Notes: a model not told the origin generated them from the letters alone. Positions 1 through 8,652 are shown, counted from the first letter of the stretch. The stretch is 64,000 bases of DNA from an uncultured Aquimarina sp. (GCA_947496705.1 CANMDW010000006.1:1-64000), one strand, 5' to 3'. Translations and numbers: made by a program.

Positions 1-86
1 TGGGAGTATGGGAGTATGGGAGTATGGGAGTATGGGAGTATGGGAGTATGGGAGTATGGGAGTATGGGAGTATGGGAGTATGGGAA
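1..86. repeat. 8-bp tandem repeat (TGGGAGTA, about 10 copies)
   Basis: Ten perfect head-to-tail copies of TGGGAGTA run from the window edge to about base 80, followed by a degenerate partial copy. The array probably continues to the left of the window. It lies downstream of the minus-strand pssA gene, so it is intergenic. No coding or RNA role is visible. Such arrays are prone to copy-number change. Confidence 0.95.
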
Positions 87-140
87 AGTAAAAAACTAGT
101 CGATATATTCAACTTCTTTACGAACTCATCTCTCAAAAAC

Positions 141-905
141 TCACCCGCTCAAAGACTCATCCCTCACTACTATTAATGACATCAAAATATACAATAATAT
201 CACACAAGGAATTGCTATAAACTTCAATAGTATAATCAGGGCTATAGTGAACAACAAAAATATATAGCGAACTTTATTCTCGGCAAAGCCCCAGGTTTTA
301 AATTTTAAAGCAAACAAACGAATTTCGGCATTTAACAAGTAACAACTCACCAGGGTTAAACCAATCAAAAACCAACGATTGTGTATAATTGCTATAATCC
401 AGTTTTCTGGTTGAAATTTGAGGATTAATGGCAAACTGATAATCAACAGCGTGTTGGCAGGCGTTGGTAACCCAATAAACGAAGTCGATTGACGCGTATC
501 GATATTAAACTTAGCTAGCCTATATGCAGAAGCTAGTGTTATTAATAATCCCAATAACGATACATAAGATAAATCAAAGCTTGCAAGAACTTGATCAAAG
601 TTCCATGAGCCAGGCACTACATAAAACGGTTTTCCAAACACTTGTGACAGCAATTGATACATCACTATCCCAGGCACTACACCACTGGTAACCATATCTG
701 CCAAAGAATCCAACTGTAACCCGAATTCGCTTTGCACTTTTAATATTCTCGCCGCAAAACCATCAAAAAAATCAAATCCTATACCCAACATTACAAACAA
801 TGCTGTTAACTCCAGATGCCCTTGCACGGCAAAAAGAACCGCAATACACCCACAGAAAAGATTAAGAAGTGTTATGATATTCGGAATTTGCTTTTTAAGC
901 CACAT
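141..905 (-). CDS. pssA: CDP-diacylglycerol--serine O-phosphatidyltransferase
   Basis: Predicted inner-membrane enzyme that makes phosphatidylserine from CDP-diacylglycerol and serine, the precursor of phosphatidylethanolamine. The 254-residue protein carries the CDP-alcohol phosphotransferase signature in the second helical segment near residues 44-70: an Asp, then DGFAAR, eight residues, then G-x3-D-x3-D (GLQLDSLAD), which binds the divalent metals and CDP. Several hydrophobic segments follow, as expected for this polytopic family. The start MWLKKQIPN is the usual family start. It has no close same-strand partner; a palindromic element lies upstream. The family is clear; serine as acceptor is inferred from overall similarity to bacterial type II PssA. 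Confidence 0.88.
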   Translation of the reverse strand: MWLKKQIPNIITLLNLFCGCIAVLFAVQGHLELTALFVMLGIGFDFFDGFAARILKVQSEFGLQLDSLADMVTSGVVPGIVMYQLLSQVFGKPFYVVPGSWNFDQVLASFDLSYVSLLGLLITLASAYRLAKFNIDTRQSTSFIGLPTPANTLLIISLPLILKFQPENWIIAIIHNRWFLIGLTLVSCYLLNAEIRLFALKFKTWGFAENKVRYIFLLFTIALIILLKFIAIPCVILLYILMSLIVVRDESLSG

Positions 906-990
906 ATATTTTGATTTTTTGTAAAAATAGTAAACTATTTTGGTCAGAATAAGTTTGTATGTTAATATAGATTTAAAATAAGAAATGATT

Positions 991-1192
991 ATCCGTAATT
1001 ATGCCAGTAGTAATTTCATAATATAGAAAATTCAGTTACTCCCTTTAGGCCTGTCTACTGCCAGGTAGAGTTAGGAGTGTATAACTGAATTTTCAGCATT
1101 TTCTTTTTACCCCCTCTAAAGCCCGCCTGAATGACATAGTCGGGCAGGGGTGAAGAAAATGCCTGAAGCTTTTTACTGGCATAATTGCGGAT
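991..1192. repeat. Nested palindromic element, 202 bp
   Basis: Outer arms ATCCGTAATTATGCCAGTA (991-1009) and TACTGGCATAATTGCGGAT (1174-1192) are inverted repeats with one mismatch. Inside are a perfect 13-bp pair, GAAAATTCAGTTA (1026-1038) and TAACTGAATTTTC (1082-1094), and a weaker pair, GCATTTTCTT (from 1096) with GAAGAAAATGC (ending 1162), each enclosing GC-rich hairpins. The whole could fold as a cruciform with two side arms. An 11-bp direct repeat AAAATAAGAAA sits on both sides (about 975-985 and 1199-1209) and could be a target duplication. It fills most of the 376-bp gap between pssA and lnt. It may be a MITE-like element or a structured RNA. Confidence 0.75.
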
Positions 1193-1281
1193 ATGCGTAA
1201 AATAAGAAAGCATATACTCAACAAAAAAGAAGTATTCAATTATATGGTTTGTAACTAAATAAGTTTAATTTCGTTATCAAT

Positions 1282-2883
1282 ATGGTGTCTATTTCTAATA
1301 TGAAGAACATTCTGTTAGCCGTACTATCCGGATTACTACTCGCTGTAAGTTGGCCAACCTATGGTTTTCCATTGTTTCTATTCTTTGCATTCGTTCCGCT
1401 TCTGATTACAGAACACAATATTCGAAAAAACAAATACAGCAAAAGCCAGGTTTTTGGCCTTACCTATCTTGCATTTTTTATGTGGAATATCATTACTACC
1501 GGGTGGCTTTATAATTCTACCGCTTTCGGAATGTGGTTTGCCGTTATTGTAAATACCCTTGTGATGACCTTGGTGTTTTTAATCTATCATCTTGTTGCCA
1601 AAAGAACCACCTTTACCATCAGCACCATATTCCTGGTCTGTTTTTGGATGAGTTTTGAATATCTTCACTTACGATGGGAATTTTCCTGGCCCTGGCTGAA
1701 CTTAGGAAATGGATTTGCCAGTTTTACCTCCTGGATACAATGGTATGAATATACAGGAACCTTTGGTGGCACGCTCTGGGTCTGGATTGTAAATATAGGT
1801 ACTTTTAAAAGTGTTTTGCTATTTCTGAAATATAAAGACAAAACCATTCTATATAAAGCAGCGTTGCAAAACGGACTCATTATTATTATACCCATTATCA
1901 TTTCGGTACTTATATTAAAAACCTATAAAGAGGATGGTGAGGATATTGAAGTAGTGATTTTACAACCCAACATTAATCCATACACAGAAAAATATAATAT
2001 TAACGATACCCGTATTGGCATCTTATTAGATTCTCTTACAAAAACCCAAATCACTTCAACTACAGATTTTGTTATTGCTCCCGAAACCGTTTTTGCCGAT
2101 AGTAACAGGCTACCGAATTTCTTAAACTCTACTGCTATAAAAACCGCTTCGAAAATAGTTGAAGCCTACCCCAATACAAACTTTTTATCAGGAATTTCAT
2201 TAATTGATGTATTTAATGATCCTTCAAGAATACGAACTCAAACCAATATCCATAAAGGAAATGTGTTTTATGATGATTATAATTCTGCATTTTTTGTTCG
2301 CCCCGATAAAAGTAGTGAATTATACCATAAAAGCAGATTGGTGGTAGGTATAGAAAATTTTCCTTATCAAAGTGTCTTAAAGCCGATTCTGGGAGATGTT
2401 ATGATCGATCTTGGCGGTACCGTTGCCAAAAAAACTACCCAGGATGATCGTGAGGTATTTTTTACCAAAGACAGTATTGGTGTAGGAACTATGATTTGTT
2501 ATGAAAGTGTATATGGTGAATTTGCTACCGGATATATAAGAAACAAGGCCGATTTTCTCGCAGTAATCACCAATGATGCCTGGTGGGGAAATACCCAGGG
2601 ACATAAACAACATCTATCGTATGCAAAACTAAGAGCCATAGAAACCCGTAGAAGTATCGCCCGAAGTGCCAACACAGGAATCTCTGCCATTATCGATCAA
2701 ACCGGAAACATAGTTTCCTCTTTGGGCTATGAAAAACAAGGAACATTAAAAGGAACCCTTAAAACAAATGACAAGATTACTTTTTATGTCAAGGCGGGAA
2801 ATTATATCGCTCGGGTAGCCATTTTTCTTTCGGTATTTATCTTCCTGTTTTCAATTACCAGAAGGAAAAAGAAAATAGGGTAA
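1282..2883 (+). CDS. lnt: Apolipoprotein N-acyltransferase
   Basis: Predicted inner-membrane enzyme that N-acylates the lipid-modified cysteine of lipoproteins, the last step of lipoprotein maturation. The 533-residue protein has about six N-terminal membrane segments (residues 8-210), a carbon-nitrogen hydrolase domain (about 220-500) and a last membrane helix near the C-terminus. The Glu-Lys-Cys triad is visible: E in VIAPETVF (about 269), K in YHKSRLVVG (about 349) and C in GTMICYESVY (about 405). The many lipoproteins encoded in this window are its likely substrates. A second Met at codon 7 (1300) is an alternative start. The stop codon touches the start of a 21-bp repeat array. Confidence 0.92.
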   Translation: MVSISNMKNILLAVLSGLLLAVSWPTYGFPLFLFFAFVPLLITEHNIRKNKYSKSQVFGLTYLAFFMWNIITTGWLYNSTAFGMWFAVIVNTLVMTLVFLIYHLVAKRTTFTISTIFLVCFWMSFEYLHLRWEFSWPWLNLGNGFASFTSWIQWYEYTGTFGGTLWVWIVNIGTFKSVLLFLKYKDKTILYKAALQNGLIIIIPIIISVLILKTYKEDGEDIEVVILQPNINPYTEKYNINDTRIGILLDSLTKTQITSTTDFVIAPETVFADSNRLPNFLNSTAIKTASKIVEAYPNTNFLSGISLIDVFNDPSRIRTQTNIHKGNVFYDDYNSAFFVRPDKSSELYHKSRLVVGIENFPYQSVLKPILGDVMIDLGGTVAKKTTQDDREVFFTKDSIGVGTMICYESVYGEFATGYIRNKADFLAVITNDAWWGNTQGHKQHLSYAKLRAIETRRSIARSANTGISAIIDQTGNIVSSLGYEKQGTLKGTLKTNDKITFYVKAGNYIARVAIFLSVFIFLFSITRRKKKIG

Positions 2884-2901
2884 ACATACTCTAACCCATA
2901 T

Positions 2902-3426
2902 ACACAAATTTTAACCCTGCAACTAGAATTTTTAACAACTGCCTTTAAAATTTTAACTCTGCAGGTTGAATGTTTCACTCCTGGGGTAGAACCGTGGGTC
3001 TTTTTTACCCTCTGACGGGCCTTTGTGATGGAAATTTTAACCCGGCTCCTTGAAATTTCAGCTTCGTTTGTTAAAATTTTAAGCCTACAGGTTGAATGTT
3101 TCACCCCTGGAGTAGAACCGTGGGCCTTTTTTACCCTCTGACGGGCCTTTGTGATAGAAATTTCAACCCGGCTCCTTGAAATTTCAGCTTTATTTGTTAA
3201 AATTTTAGCCTCATGACCTGAATTTTTAACAACTGACTTTAAAATTTTAAGCCTACAGGTTGAATGTTTCACCCCTGGAGTAGAACCGTGGGCCTTTTTT
3301 ACCCTCTGACGGGCCTTTGTGATGGAAATTTTAACCCGGCTCCTTGAAATTTCAGCTTTATTTGTTAAAATTTTAAGCCTGCAAGTCGAAATTTGGGTCT
3401 TTGCTACCTAACCCAGGACCTTTTTA
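2902..3426. repeat. Array of 25 variant 21-bp units
   Basis: From just after the lnt stop, 525 bp can be cut into 25 consecutive units of exactly 21 bp. Many follow the pattern nnnGAAATTTTAAcnnGnnnn, others are diverged (for example GTAGAACCGTGGGCCTTTTTT). A six-unit block recurs at 126-bp and 168-bp spacing (the word CAGGTTGAATG at 2962, 3088 and 3256), both multiples of 21. The phase is never broken. A minus-strand frame stays open through the array and would read as heptapeptides of the type RLKILTN / AEISRSR, ending inside lnt. It has a GTG start at best and no homolog is recognised, so it is not called as a gene. Confidence 0.9.
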
Positions 3427-3536
3427 ACCTGCCGGAAGCGGTTTCCATATATTTAAATTACTAAATACACGCTTAAACTTTGCTTCTTTACAACTCAGAA
3501 ACTCTATAACTTTACTTTTTTGTTCCGACAACTTTG

Positions 3537-3544
3537 TACCTTTG
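3537..3544 (+). promoter_or_regulatory. Candidate promoter -7 box for the ABC-F gene
   Basis: TACCTTTG matches the Bacteroidota -7 consensus TAnnTTTG. It lies 18 bases before the GTG start at 3563 and would give a very short leader. A -33 TTG at 3520-3522 is closer than usual, so the call rests on the -7 box alone. Confidence 0.5.
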
Positions 3545-3562
3545 CAGCTTTAGAAAAAAACA

Positions 3563-5431
3563 GTGAATTACGTATCAGTAGAAAATATTGCAAAGGCATT
3601 TGGAGAACGTATCCTCTTTAAAAATATCTCTTTTGGGATTAATGAGGGGCAAAAAATAGGTTTTGTAGCCAAAAACGGAACGGGAAAGACATCCCTTCTG
3701 GACATCATTGCCGGTGATGAAGCCCCCGATGAAGGACAAGTGGTATATCGCAAGAACCTAAAAGTTGCATTTTTGCCTCAGGAGCCCAACCTGGATCCTA
3801 ATCTTACCATTGAGCAAACAATTTTTGCTTCAGATAATCAAATCCTTCAGGTAATTAACGCATATGAAAAAGCTTTACAAAATCCCGATGATTCTGAAGC
3901 ATATCAAAAGGCTTTTGAACAAATGGATGCCATAAATGCCTGGGATTTTGAAACACAATACAAACAAATACTCTTCAAACTTAAATTAGAAGATCTAAGT
4001 AAAAAAGTAGACGAATTATCTGGTGGACAAAAGAAAAGACTCGCCCTGGCCAACATTTTATTAAGTAAGCCCGATTTATTATACCTGGATGAACCCACCA
4101 ACCATTTGGATCTGGAAATGATCGAATGGCTCGAAGAATATTTTGCTAAGGAAAACTTTACATTATTTATGGTTACTCATGACCGTTATTTCCTTGAAAA
4201 TGTTTGTAATGAGATCGTAGAGTTAGAAAATGGTCAATTATATAGCTACAAAGGTAATTATGGATATTACCTGAATAATAAAGAAGCCAGAATCGCCAAT
4301 GAACAAACGGCAACAGATAAAGCTAAACAATTGTACAAAAAAGAGCTGGACTGGATGCGGCGCCAACCTAAAGCGCGTACTACCAAATCCAAATCCAGGA
4401 TTGATGATTTCTCTGAAATCAAAGAACGTGCTCATAAACGTCGTAATGATCATAAAATCCAGCTGGAGATCAATATGGAACGTATGGGTAGTAAGATCCT
4501 CGAGCTTCATAAGATTTCCAAGCGTTTTGATGAGCTGATCCTGCTGGATAAATTTGAATACGTTTTCAAAAAAGGAGAACGTATCGGGATTATCGGCAAG
4601 AATGGAACAGGAAAATCTACTTTGCTGAATATGATTACCGGAGGCGTTACTCCCGACCAGGGTAAAATCGTTATTGGTGACACTATAAAATTTGGATATT
4701 ATACGCAAAGAGGAATCACCATCAAAGAAGGGCAAAAAGTTATTGAGGTCATTCGCGAATTTGGGGATTATATTCCGTTGAAAAAAGGAAGGCAAATCTC
4801 TGCACAGCAATTATTAGAACGCTTTTTGTTTGACCGTAAAAAGCAATATGACTTTGTAGAAAAACTGAGTGGAGGTGAGCGAAAACGGCTCTATCTATGC
4901 ACCGTATTGATCCAAAATCCCAATTTTCTGATTCTGGATGAACCTACTAATGATCTGGATATTGTTACTCTCAATGTACTAGAGAATTTCTTATTAGATT
5001 TTCCCGGTTGTTTGATTGTGGTCTCCCATGATCGCTATTTTATGGATAAAATCGTTGATCACTTATTCGTATTCAGAGGGAATGGGGCTATTCAGGATTT
5101 TCCTGGTAATTATACCGATTACCGTATCTATGAAAATAGCAGTACACCCGAAGTTTCTATAACTGAAAACCTGGAACCGAAGGCAAAGAAAACCTGGAAA
5201 AAAGATCCTAAAGCCGGGCTCTCCTACAACGAACAAAAAGAATTCAACCGAATCGAGCGTGACCTGAAGAAATTAGAACTTCAGAAAAAAGAAATAGAAA
5301 CCTTGTTTGCTGAAGAGCATATGGATGGGGAAAAGATTAATGAGGAATCTCAAAAACTTCAAAAAATCATTGAACAAATTGAAGAAAATGAAATGCGCTG
5401 GTTTGAGCTTTCTGAAAAGATAATTTCCTAA
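3563..5431 (+). CDS. uup: ABC-F family ATPase, Uup-like
   Basis: Cytoplasmic tandem-ATPase protein of the ABC-F class, which acts on ribosomes or, in the Uup branch, is linked to tolerance of DNA and ribosome problems; it is not a transporter. The 622-residue chain has two nucleotide-binding domains without membrane segments: Walker A AKNGTGKTS (about 36) and GKNGTGKST (about 347), signature motifs LSGGQKKR and LSGGERKR, and Walker B motifs ending LDEPTNHLD and LDEPTNDLD. A linker joins the halves, and the C-terminal 80 residues are a charged coiled coil typical of Uup. The start codon is GTG, directly after a TAnnTTTG box. The Uup assignment within ABC-F is by the coiled-coil tail. Confidence 0.9.
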   Translation: MNYVSVENIAKAFGERILFKNISFGINEGQKIGFVAKNGTGKTSLLDIIAGDEAPDEGQVVYRKNLKVAFLPQEPNLDPNLTIEQTIFASDNQILQVINAYEKALQNPDDSEAYQKAFEQMDAINAWDFETQYKQILFKLKLEDLSKKVDELSGGQKKRLALANILLSKPDLLYLDEPTNHLDLEMIEWLEEYFAKENFTLFMVTHDRYFLENVCNEIVELENGQLYSYKGNYGYYLNNKEARIANEQTATDKAKQLYKKELDWMRRQPKARTTKSKSRIDDFSEIKERAHKRRNDHKIQLEINMERMGSKILELHKISKRFDELILLDKFEYVFKKGERIGIIGKNGTGKSTLLNMITGGVTPDQGKIVIGDTIKFGYYTQRGITIKEGQKVIEVIREFGDYIPLKKGRQISAQQLLERFLFDRKKQYDFVEKLSGGERKRLYLCTVLIQNPNFLILDEPTNDLDIVTLNVLENFLLDFPGCLIVVSHDRYFMDKIVDHLFVFRGNGAIQDFPGNYTDYRIYENSSTPEVSITENLEPKAKKTWKKDPKAGLSYNEQKEFNRIERDLKKLELQKKEIETLFAEEHMDGEKINEESQKLQKIIEQIEENEMRWFELSEKIIS

Positions 5432-5479
5432 ATCTTCAAGATTTTAAAACCCCTGAAGGTTTATAACTTGAGCTGAAAA

Positions 5480-6049
5480 ATGATTTTTAGGCTAATAAAG
5501 CACCTTAAATTCTTATCTAAATCCACCAATCAGCATGGCGTGCATTCGCCTTTTGTGTATGATCTGGTTACAAAATGCTTCTATGACAAAGAAAAAAAAG
5601 CTTCTTATACATCGATTAAATCTTTATTAAAAAAATCGGGTGGTAAAAAAATTACTAATTATAAAACTGCCAAACTTTTAAATCGTTTATCTTCTTATTT
5701 TAATTATAAAAAAGGGTTGGTATTGGGAAATCCTTCTGATGTCATTATACAGATTTTGTCTATAGGCAATCACATAGCAATGGATACTTCTATCCAAAAC
5801 AATACTACGTATGACCTAATCTACCTGGATGCATTGCAACATCAATCTGATATAGCATCATTGTCCTCTGTTATTCATAATGATAGTGTTTTAATATTCA
5901 ATTCGATACACCGGTCTGAAGCCAGTGCCACAGTTTGGAAAAAGATAAAAAATGATCCTGCCGTAAAAGTTACCATCGATACATTTGGGTTGGGCTTTGT
6001 TTTTTTTAGAAAAGAACAAGCTACAGAACATTTTATGATAAGGATTTAA
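5480..6049 (+). CDS. Class I SAM-dependent methyltransferase-like protein
   Basis: A 189-residue protein of a family common in Flavobacteriaceae and usually annotated as class I SAM methyltransferase. The N-terminal segment KSTNQHGVHSPFVYD is a strongly conserved opening of that family. The central part has alternating beta/alpha character with LVLGNPSD and DLIYLDAL, resembling the SAM-fold strands 1 and 4, but the classical GxGxG loop is not obvious, so catalytic activity is uncertain. It starts 48 bases after the ABC-F gene on the same strand and may be cotranscribed. Substrate unknown. Confidence 0.65.
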   Translation: MIFRLIKHLKFLSKSTNQHGVHSPFVYDLVTKCFYDKEKKASYTSIKSLLKKSGGKKITNYKTAKLLNRLSSYFNYKKGLVLGNPSDVIIQILSIGNHIAMDTSIQNNTTYDLIYLDALQHQSDIASLSSVIHNDSVLIFNSIHRSEASATVWKKIKNDPAVKVTIDTFGLGFVFFRKEQATEHFMIRI

Positions 6050-6051
6050 AA

Positions 6052-6081
6052 GGCCCGAAGGTAATGAGATACCTTCAGGCC
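6052..6081. terminator. Hairpin between convergent genes
   Basis: Arms GGCCCGAAGGTA (6052-6063) and TACCTTCAGGCC (6070-6081) pair with one mismatch around a 6-base loop. It sits between the plus-strand methyltransferase-like gene and the minus-strand PAS gene. T-runs are short on both sides, so it may act as a weak bidirectional terminator. Confidence 0.6.
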
Positions 6082-6144
6082 AGAGAACATATCAATTAGA
6101 AACCAAAAAAGAGTAAGAAAGTGTATAATTTATTTCATAAGATA

Positions 6145-6741
6145 CTATCTAAACATCCTTACAAACAGACCTTTACGCTTGTAATATTGTAATTCTTTTA
6201 AATCTACAGGCTTTTTTACTTCAGCCAGGCATATATCCTCAATATATTCATCATAGGTCATTCCTTTTTCTTCCAGAAACCCTATAAAATACTTTTCGGC
6301 AACTTCAACTCCCATAGCCTTCTCTATCGATAGGATTTTTTTATAAAGATGGTCTATTTTCTCTATAGTGGTTCTTGGCGGGGCCTTTCTTCTTGCAAAA
6401 AAAGAAGCTATTTGCCCCTCTTCGTCCAGTTTAACCTCAAAATCGGTGATCACCCAATAAAACCTCCCGTCTTTTGCCAGATTTTTTACAACGGCATGAA
6501 TGTTTTTCTTTGCCTGTAACCGCTGCCACAACCATTTGAAAATAACCTTGGGCATATCTGGATGTCGAATAACATTATGAGGCTGACCGATCAATTCATG
6601 CTCTTCATATCCACATATTTCCATAAAATAATCATTCGCATATTCAATAATCCCCTTGGGATCTGTTTTACTCATAATAGTTTGTTTCGGATCTAAGATG
6701 ATTTCTGCATTGATAGGTTCGGGTCGTTTTAATGTTTTCAT
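6145..6741 (-). CDS. Stand-alone PAS domain protein, Aer-type
   Basis: A 198-residue soluble sensor-like protein with one PAS domain (about residues 15-130) of the type that binds FAD in the aerotaxis receptor Aer. Aer-like landmarks are the segment NVIRHPDMPK, an L-W-x2-L helix, and the strand FYWVITDFEV. After the PAS fold comes a helical tail of about 60 residues (GVEVAEKYFIGFLEEKG) with no HAMP, kinase or methyl-accepting domain. No flavobacterial chemotaxis genes are nearby. The protein is a paralog of the next gene (6932-7519); both share the tail. Function is unknown; redox or oxygen sensing is an inference from the PAS subtype. Confidence 0.8.
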   Translation of the reverse strand: MKTLKRPEPINAEIILDPKQTIMSKTDPKGIIEYANDYFMEICGYEEHELIGQPHNVIRHPDMPKVIFKWLWQRLQAKKNIHAVVKNLAKDGRFYWVITDFEVKLDEEGQIASFFARRKAPPRTTIEKIDHLYKKILSIEKAMGVEVAEKYFIGFLEEKGMTYDEYIEDICLAEVKKPVDLKELQYYKRKGLFVRMFR

Positions 6742-6769
6742 ATTTATTTTGTTAGTTAATAATTTGGAG

Positions 6770-6777
6770 CAAAACTA
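6770..6777 (-). promoter_or_regulatory. Candidate promoter -7 box for the PAS gene
   Basis: Minus-strand TAGTTTTG fits TAnnTTTG and lies about 29 bases upstream of the ATG at 6741. No clear -33 box was identified. Confidence 0.4.
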
Positions 6778-6931
6778 ATTCTAACGTGAAACACGAAAAA
6801 TGACTAAAATCATAGTATTAACAAGAGAATATATAGGATTGAAGTTTTAACTTAGAATTAACCAACTGTGGTTAAAAAGTAAACGCCGAAAATTCAGATA
6901 CTCACTCCTCCAGACTAATTAAGACTACAAC

Positions 6932-7519
6932 TTAATTTAAGCCTATAAAATCATGCTGTCTTTCCTCAGGTAGATGCTCTATGATATATTCATCAAACCT
7001 CTTGCCTTTTTCATTCAGAAAATTCACTAAATATTTATCCGAAACCTCAACTCCCATCGATCTTTCAATTAATATCAATTTTTTATACAGTTCTTTTATC
7101 GCTATTGATTTATCCTTGGGAAGTACCCTGCTTTTTGCAAAAAAAGAAGCTATTCTTCCCGATGAATCAAATTCTGGTTTAATTTCTGTGATCGTCCAGT
7201 AATATTTTCCATTACTTGTTACATTTTTTAGCAGTGTTCGAATACTTTTACCACTTTGCAGTTGAATCCAGATTCTTCTAACAACTACCTTTGGCATATC
7301 TGGATGGCGTGTGATAATCTCGTTTTTCCCTACAATCTCCCGAAGCCCATATCCACTTACTTTTACAAAGTAGTTATTCACATATTTAATGCATCCGCTG
7401 GAATCTGTTTTCATAATGATCAAAGTTTTTCCAACATCTAAAATAATTTCCTGATCAATTAATGAGCTCATAACAAAAGGATTAATGTTTTTTATCTGTA
7501 CACTTTTTAGTGAACTCAT
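6932..7519 (-). CDS. Stand-alone PAS domain protein, Aer-type paralog
   Basis: A 195-residue PAS protein with the same layout as its neighbour: PAS core with TRHPDMPKVVV, then YYWTITEIKP, then a helical tail GVEVSDKYLVNFLNEKG. The frame is open further upstream to 7723, but that extra stretch lies in a palindromic repeat and gives non-homologous sequence, while a start at 7519 gives a length equal to the paralog (198 residues). The ATG at 7519 falls inside the TCAAGATGAGTT terminal repeat of the adjacent MITE-like element, so an insertion may have reset the 5' end. Function is unknown beyond probable small-ligand or redox sensing. Confidence 0.75.
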   Translation of the reverse strand: MSSLKSVQIKNINPFVMSSLIDQEIILDVGKTLIIMKTDSSGCIKYVNNYFVKVSGYGLREIVGKNEIITRHPDMPKVVVRRIWIQLQSGKSIRTLLKNVTSNGKYYWTITEIKPEFDSSGRIASFFAKSRVLPKDKSIAIKELYKKLILIERSMGVEVSDKYLVNFLNEKGKRFDEYIIEHLPEERQHDFIGLN

Positions 7520-7731
7520 CTTGAGTAGTGGTCTTAAGCCGGTCCCGATAGCTTTTGTGGCATAATGAAGTTTTTTTTCAACATAGCCATAACTGAGTTG
7601 AAAAAATAGTAAAATCTGTCTACAGCCATCCTGTCTGATAATTAGACAGGGTAGATTAGAGTACAACCCGACTGTATCCGGTCGGGCAGGAATGTAAGTT
7701 TTGCAGACAAAAGCAACCCTCAAGATGAATT
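7513..7731. repeat. MITE-like element, copy 1
   Basis: Ends are inverted repeats AACTCATCTTGA (7513-7524) and TCAAGATGAATT (7720-7731), one mismatch. The interior holds a perfect hairpin CCTGTCT/AGACAGG and a second one built on CCCGAC/GTCGGG. The terminal motif recurs at 28294-28440 and 59113-59174, and the interior word AGACAGGGTAGATT is shared with the 28294 copy. No transposase is encoded. Confidence 0.65.
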
Positions 7732-7820
7732 TACTAAATGTATCGATAATGAATCCCTGAAAAAATGATAAAAGTCATCTTTTTAATCTTACAAAGATGT
7801 TGTATTCTTAATAAACTAAA

Positions 7821-7956
7821 GGAGGCAGAACCTGCCTGGATCGGCTTCGGAGAATTCTATAGATTAAACCCGAATCATGTAATAGAAAATCCCCGCCTGC
7901 AGATACCTTGAAACTACTTCAAAACGAAGTTAAAATGTAATTCGGGTTAAACATAT
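7821..7956. repeat. Intergenic palindromic repeats
   Basis: This stretch before the lipoprotein gene contains AGGCAG/CTGCCT inverted words, then the dispersed word CCTGCCTGGATCGGC at 7831 that is followed by TCGGAGAATT, as also at 46864. Further on, AAACCCGAAT and ATTCGGGTT form an inverted pair about 80 bases apart. No coding potential is seen in 7732-8052. Confidence 0.55.
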
Positions 7957-8052
7957 CTTTAGGGCATTGTAACAACCTTTTATCTATAGCGTCATATTAT
8001 CTAAAGTTGTATATTGTCTCAAATGATAAATTATTCTTCAAATTGTCTTAAT

Positions 8053-8652
8053 ATGACAGCACCAACAATAACTGCATTTTTCTGTTTGATTTTAAGTCCG
8101 ATTTCTTGTGAAGAGAAGATAACCATAGATGCTCATCAGATCTATTTTATTCAAAATGGTGAAGTAAAAACAGGTAGTGGTTATGAATATACAGTAACAC
8201 TCAAAAAACAAGAATTTGCTATTCAGTTTTTTAATAAAGAATACGATTTGGAGAATGAGGTGTTATATGCGGCTCAGATAGTTGCTTTAAGCTCAAAAGA
8301 AGAATTAGACGCAATCCAAGTTGGAATGCAAAAATCTGAAACTGCTTGTTTTGCTCCAGGCACAGGCATAGCTGCCGAAAGGGATGGATACTCGTCACTA
8401 ATAATAAACCCCACAGCACATCATTATCTTACCTATAAGGCAAATGAAATTAATAGAGTTAGGAAAGTTGGAGAAAAGAATGGGGTACACAAGCTAGTAT
8501 TTGATGTTAAAGCGATTACTTATAATAAAGTAGAAACCAAAGTAAGTGCTGCTAAAATAAACACTATTTATTTGGCTATCCTAATTGACCGAAATCTAGA
8601 TGGAATCATAAATAAAGAAGATCTTACAAAAGTGATGCTATCACTAAGATAA
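8053..8652 (+). CDS. Predicted lipoprotein with EF-hand-like motif
   Basis: Unrecognised 199-residue exported protein. From the ATG at 8053 it has a short hydrophobic signal ending in a lipobox-like SPISC, so it is probably lipid-anchored; an ATG 39 bases upstream would put extra polar residues before the signal and is less likely. The mature part is mostly beta-strand-like. The C-terminus carries [12 protein letters not shown], which matches the calcium-loop spacing of EF-hand or dockerin loops (D-x-N-x-D-G-x-I-x3-D). It is followed by an ABC ATPase gene 17 bases downstream, so the two may be cotranscribed. The function is not known. Confidence 0.6.
   Translation: MTAPTITAFFCLILSPISCEEKITIDAHQIYFIQNGEVKTGSGYEYTVTLKKQEFAIQFFNKEYDLENEVLYAAQIVALSSKEELDAIQVGMQKSETACFAPGTGIAAERDGYSSLIINPTAHHYLTYKANEINRVRKVGEKNGVHKLVFDVKAITYNKVETKVSAAKINTIYLAILIDRNLDGIINKEDLTKVMLSLR

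Noticed and set aside
1..86. CRISPR-like array
   Set aside because: Units are 8 bp without spacers; it is a simple tandem repeat.
2802..3272. 156-codon minus-strand open frame through the 21-bp array
   Set aside because: It starts with GTG inside a repeat unit, ends inside lnt and has no recognised family; the openness is explained by the repeat phase. Kept as a finding, not as a gene.
4238..4810. 190-codon minus-strand frame inside the ABC-F gene
   Set aside because: Shadow of a conserved gene on the other strand; no start context or homolog.
7520..7723. Upstream extension of the second PAS protein
   Set aside because: The added residues come from palindromic repeat DNA and have no counterpart in the paralog.
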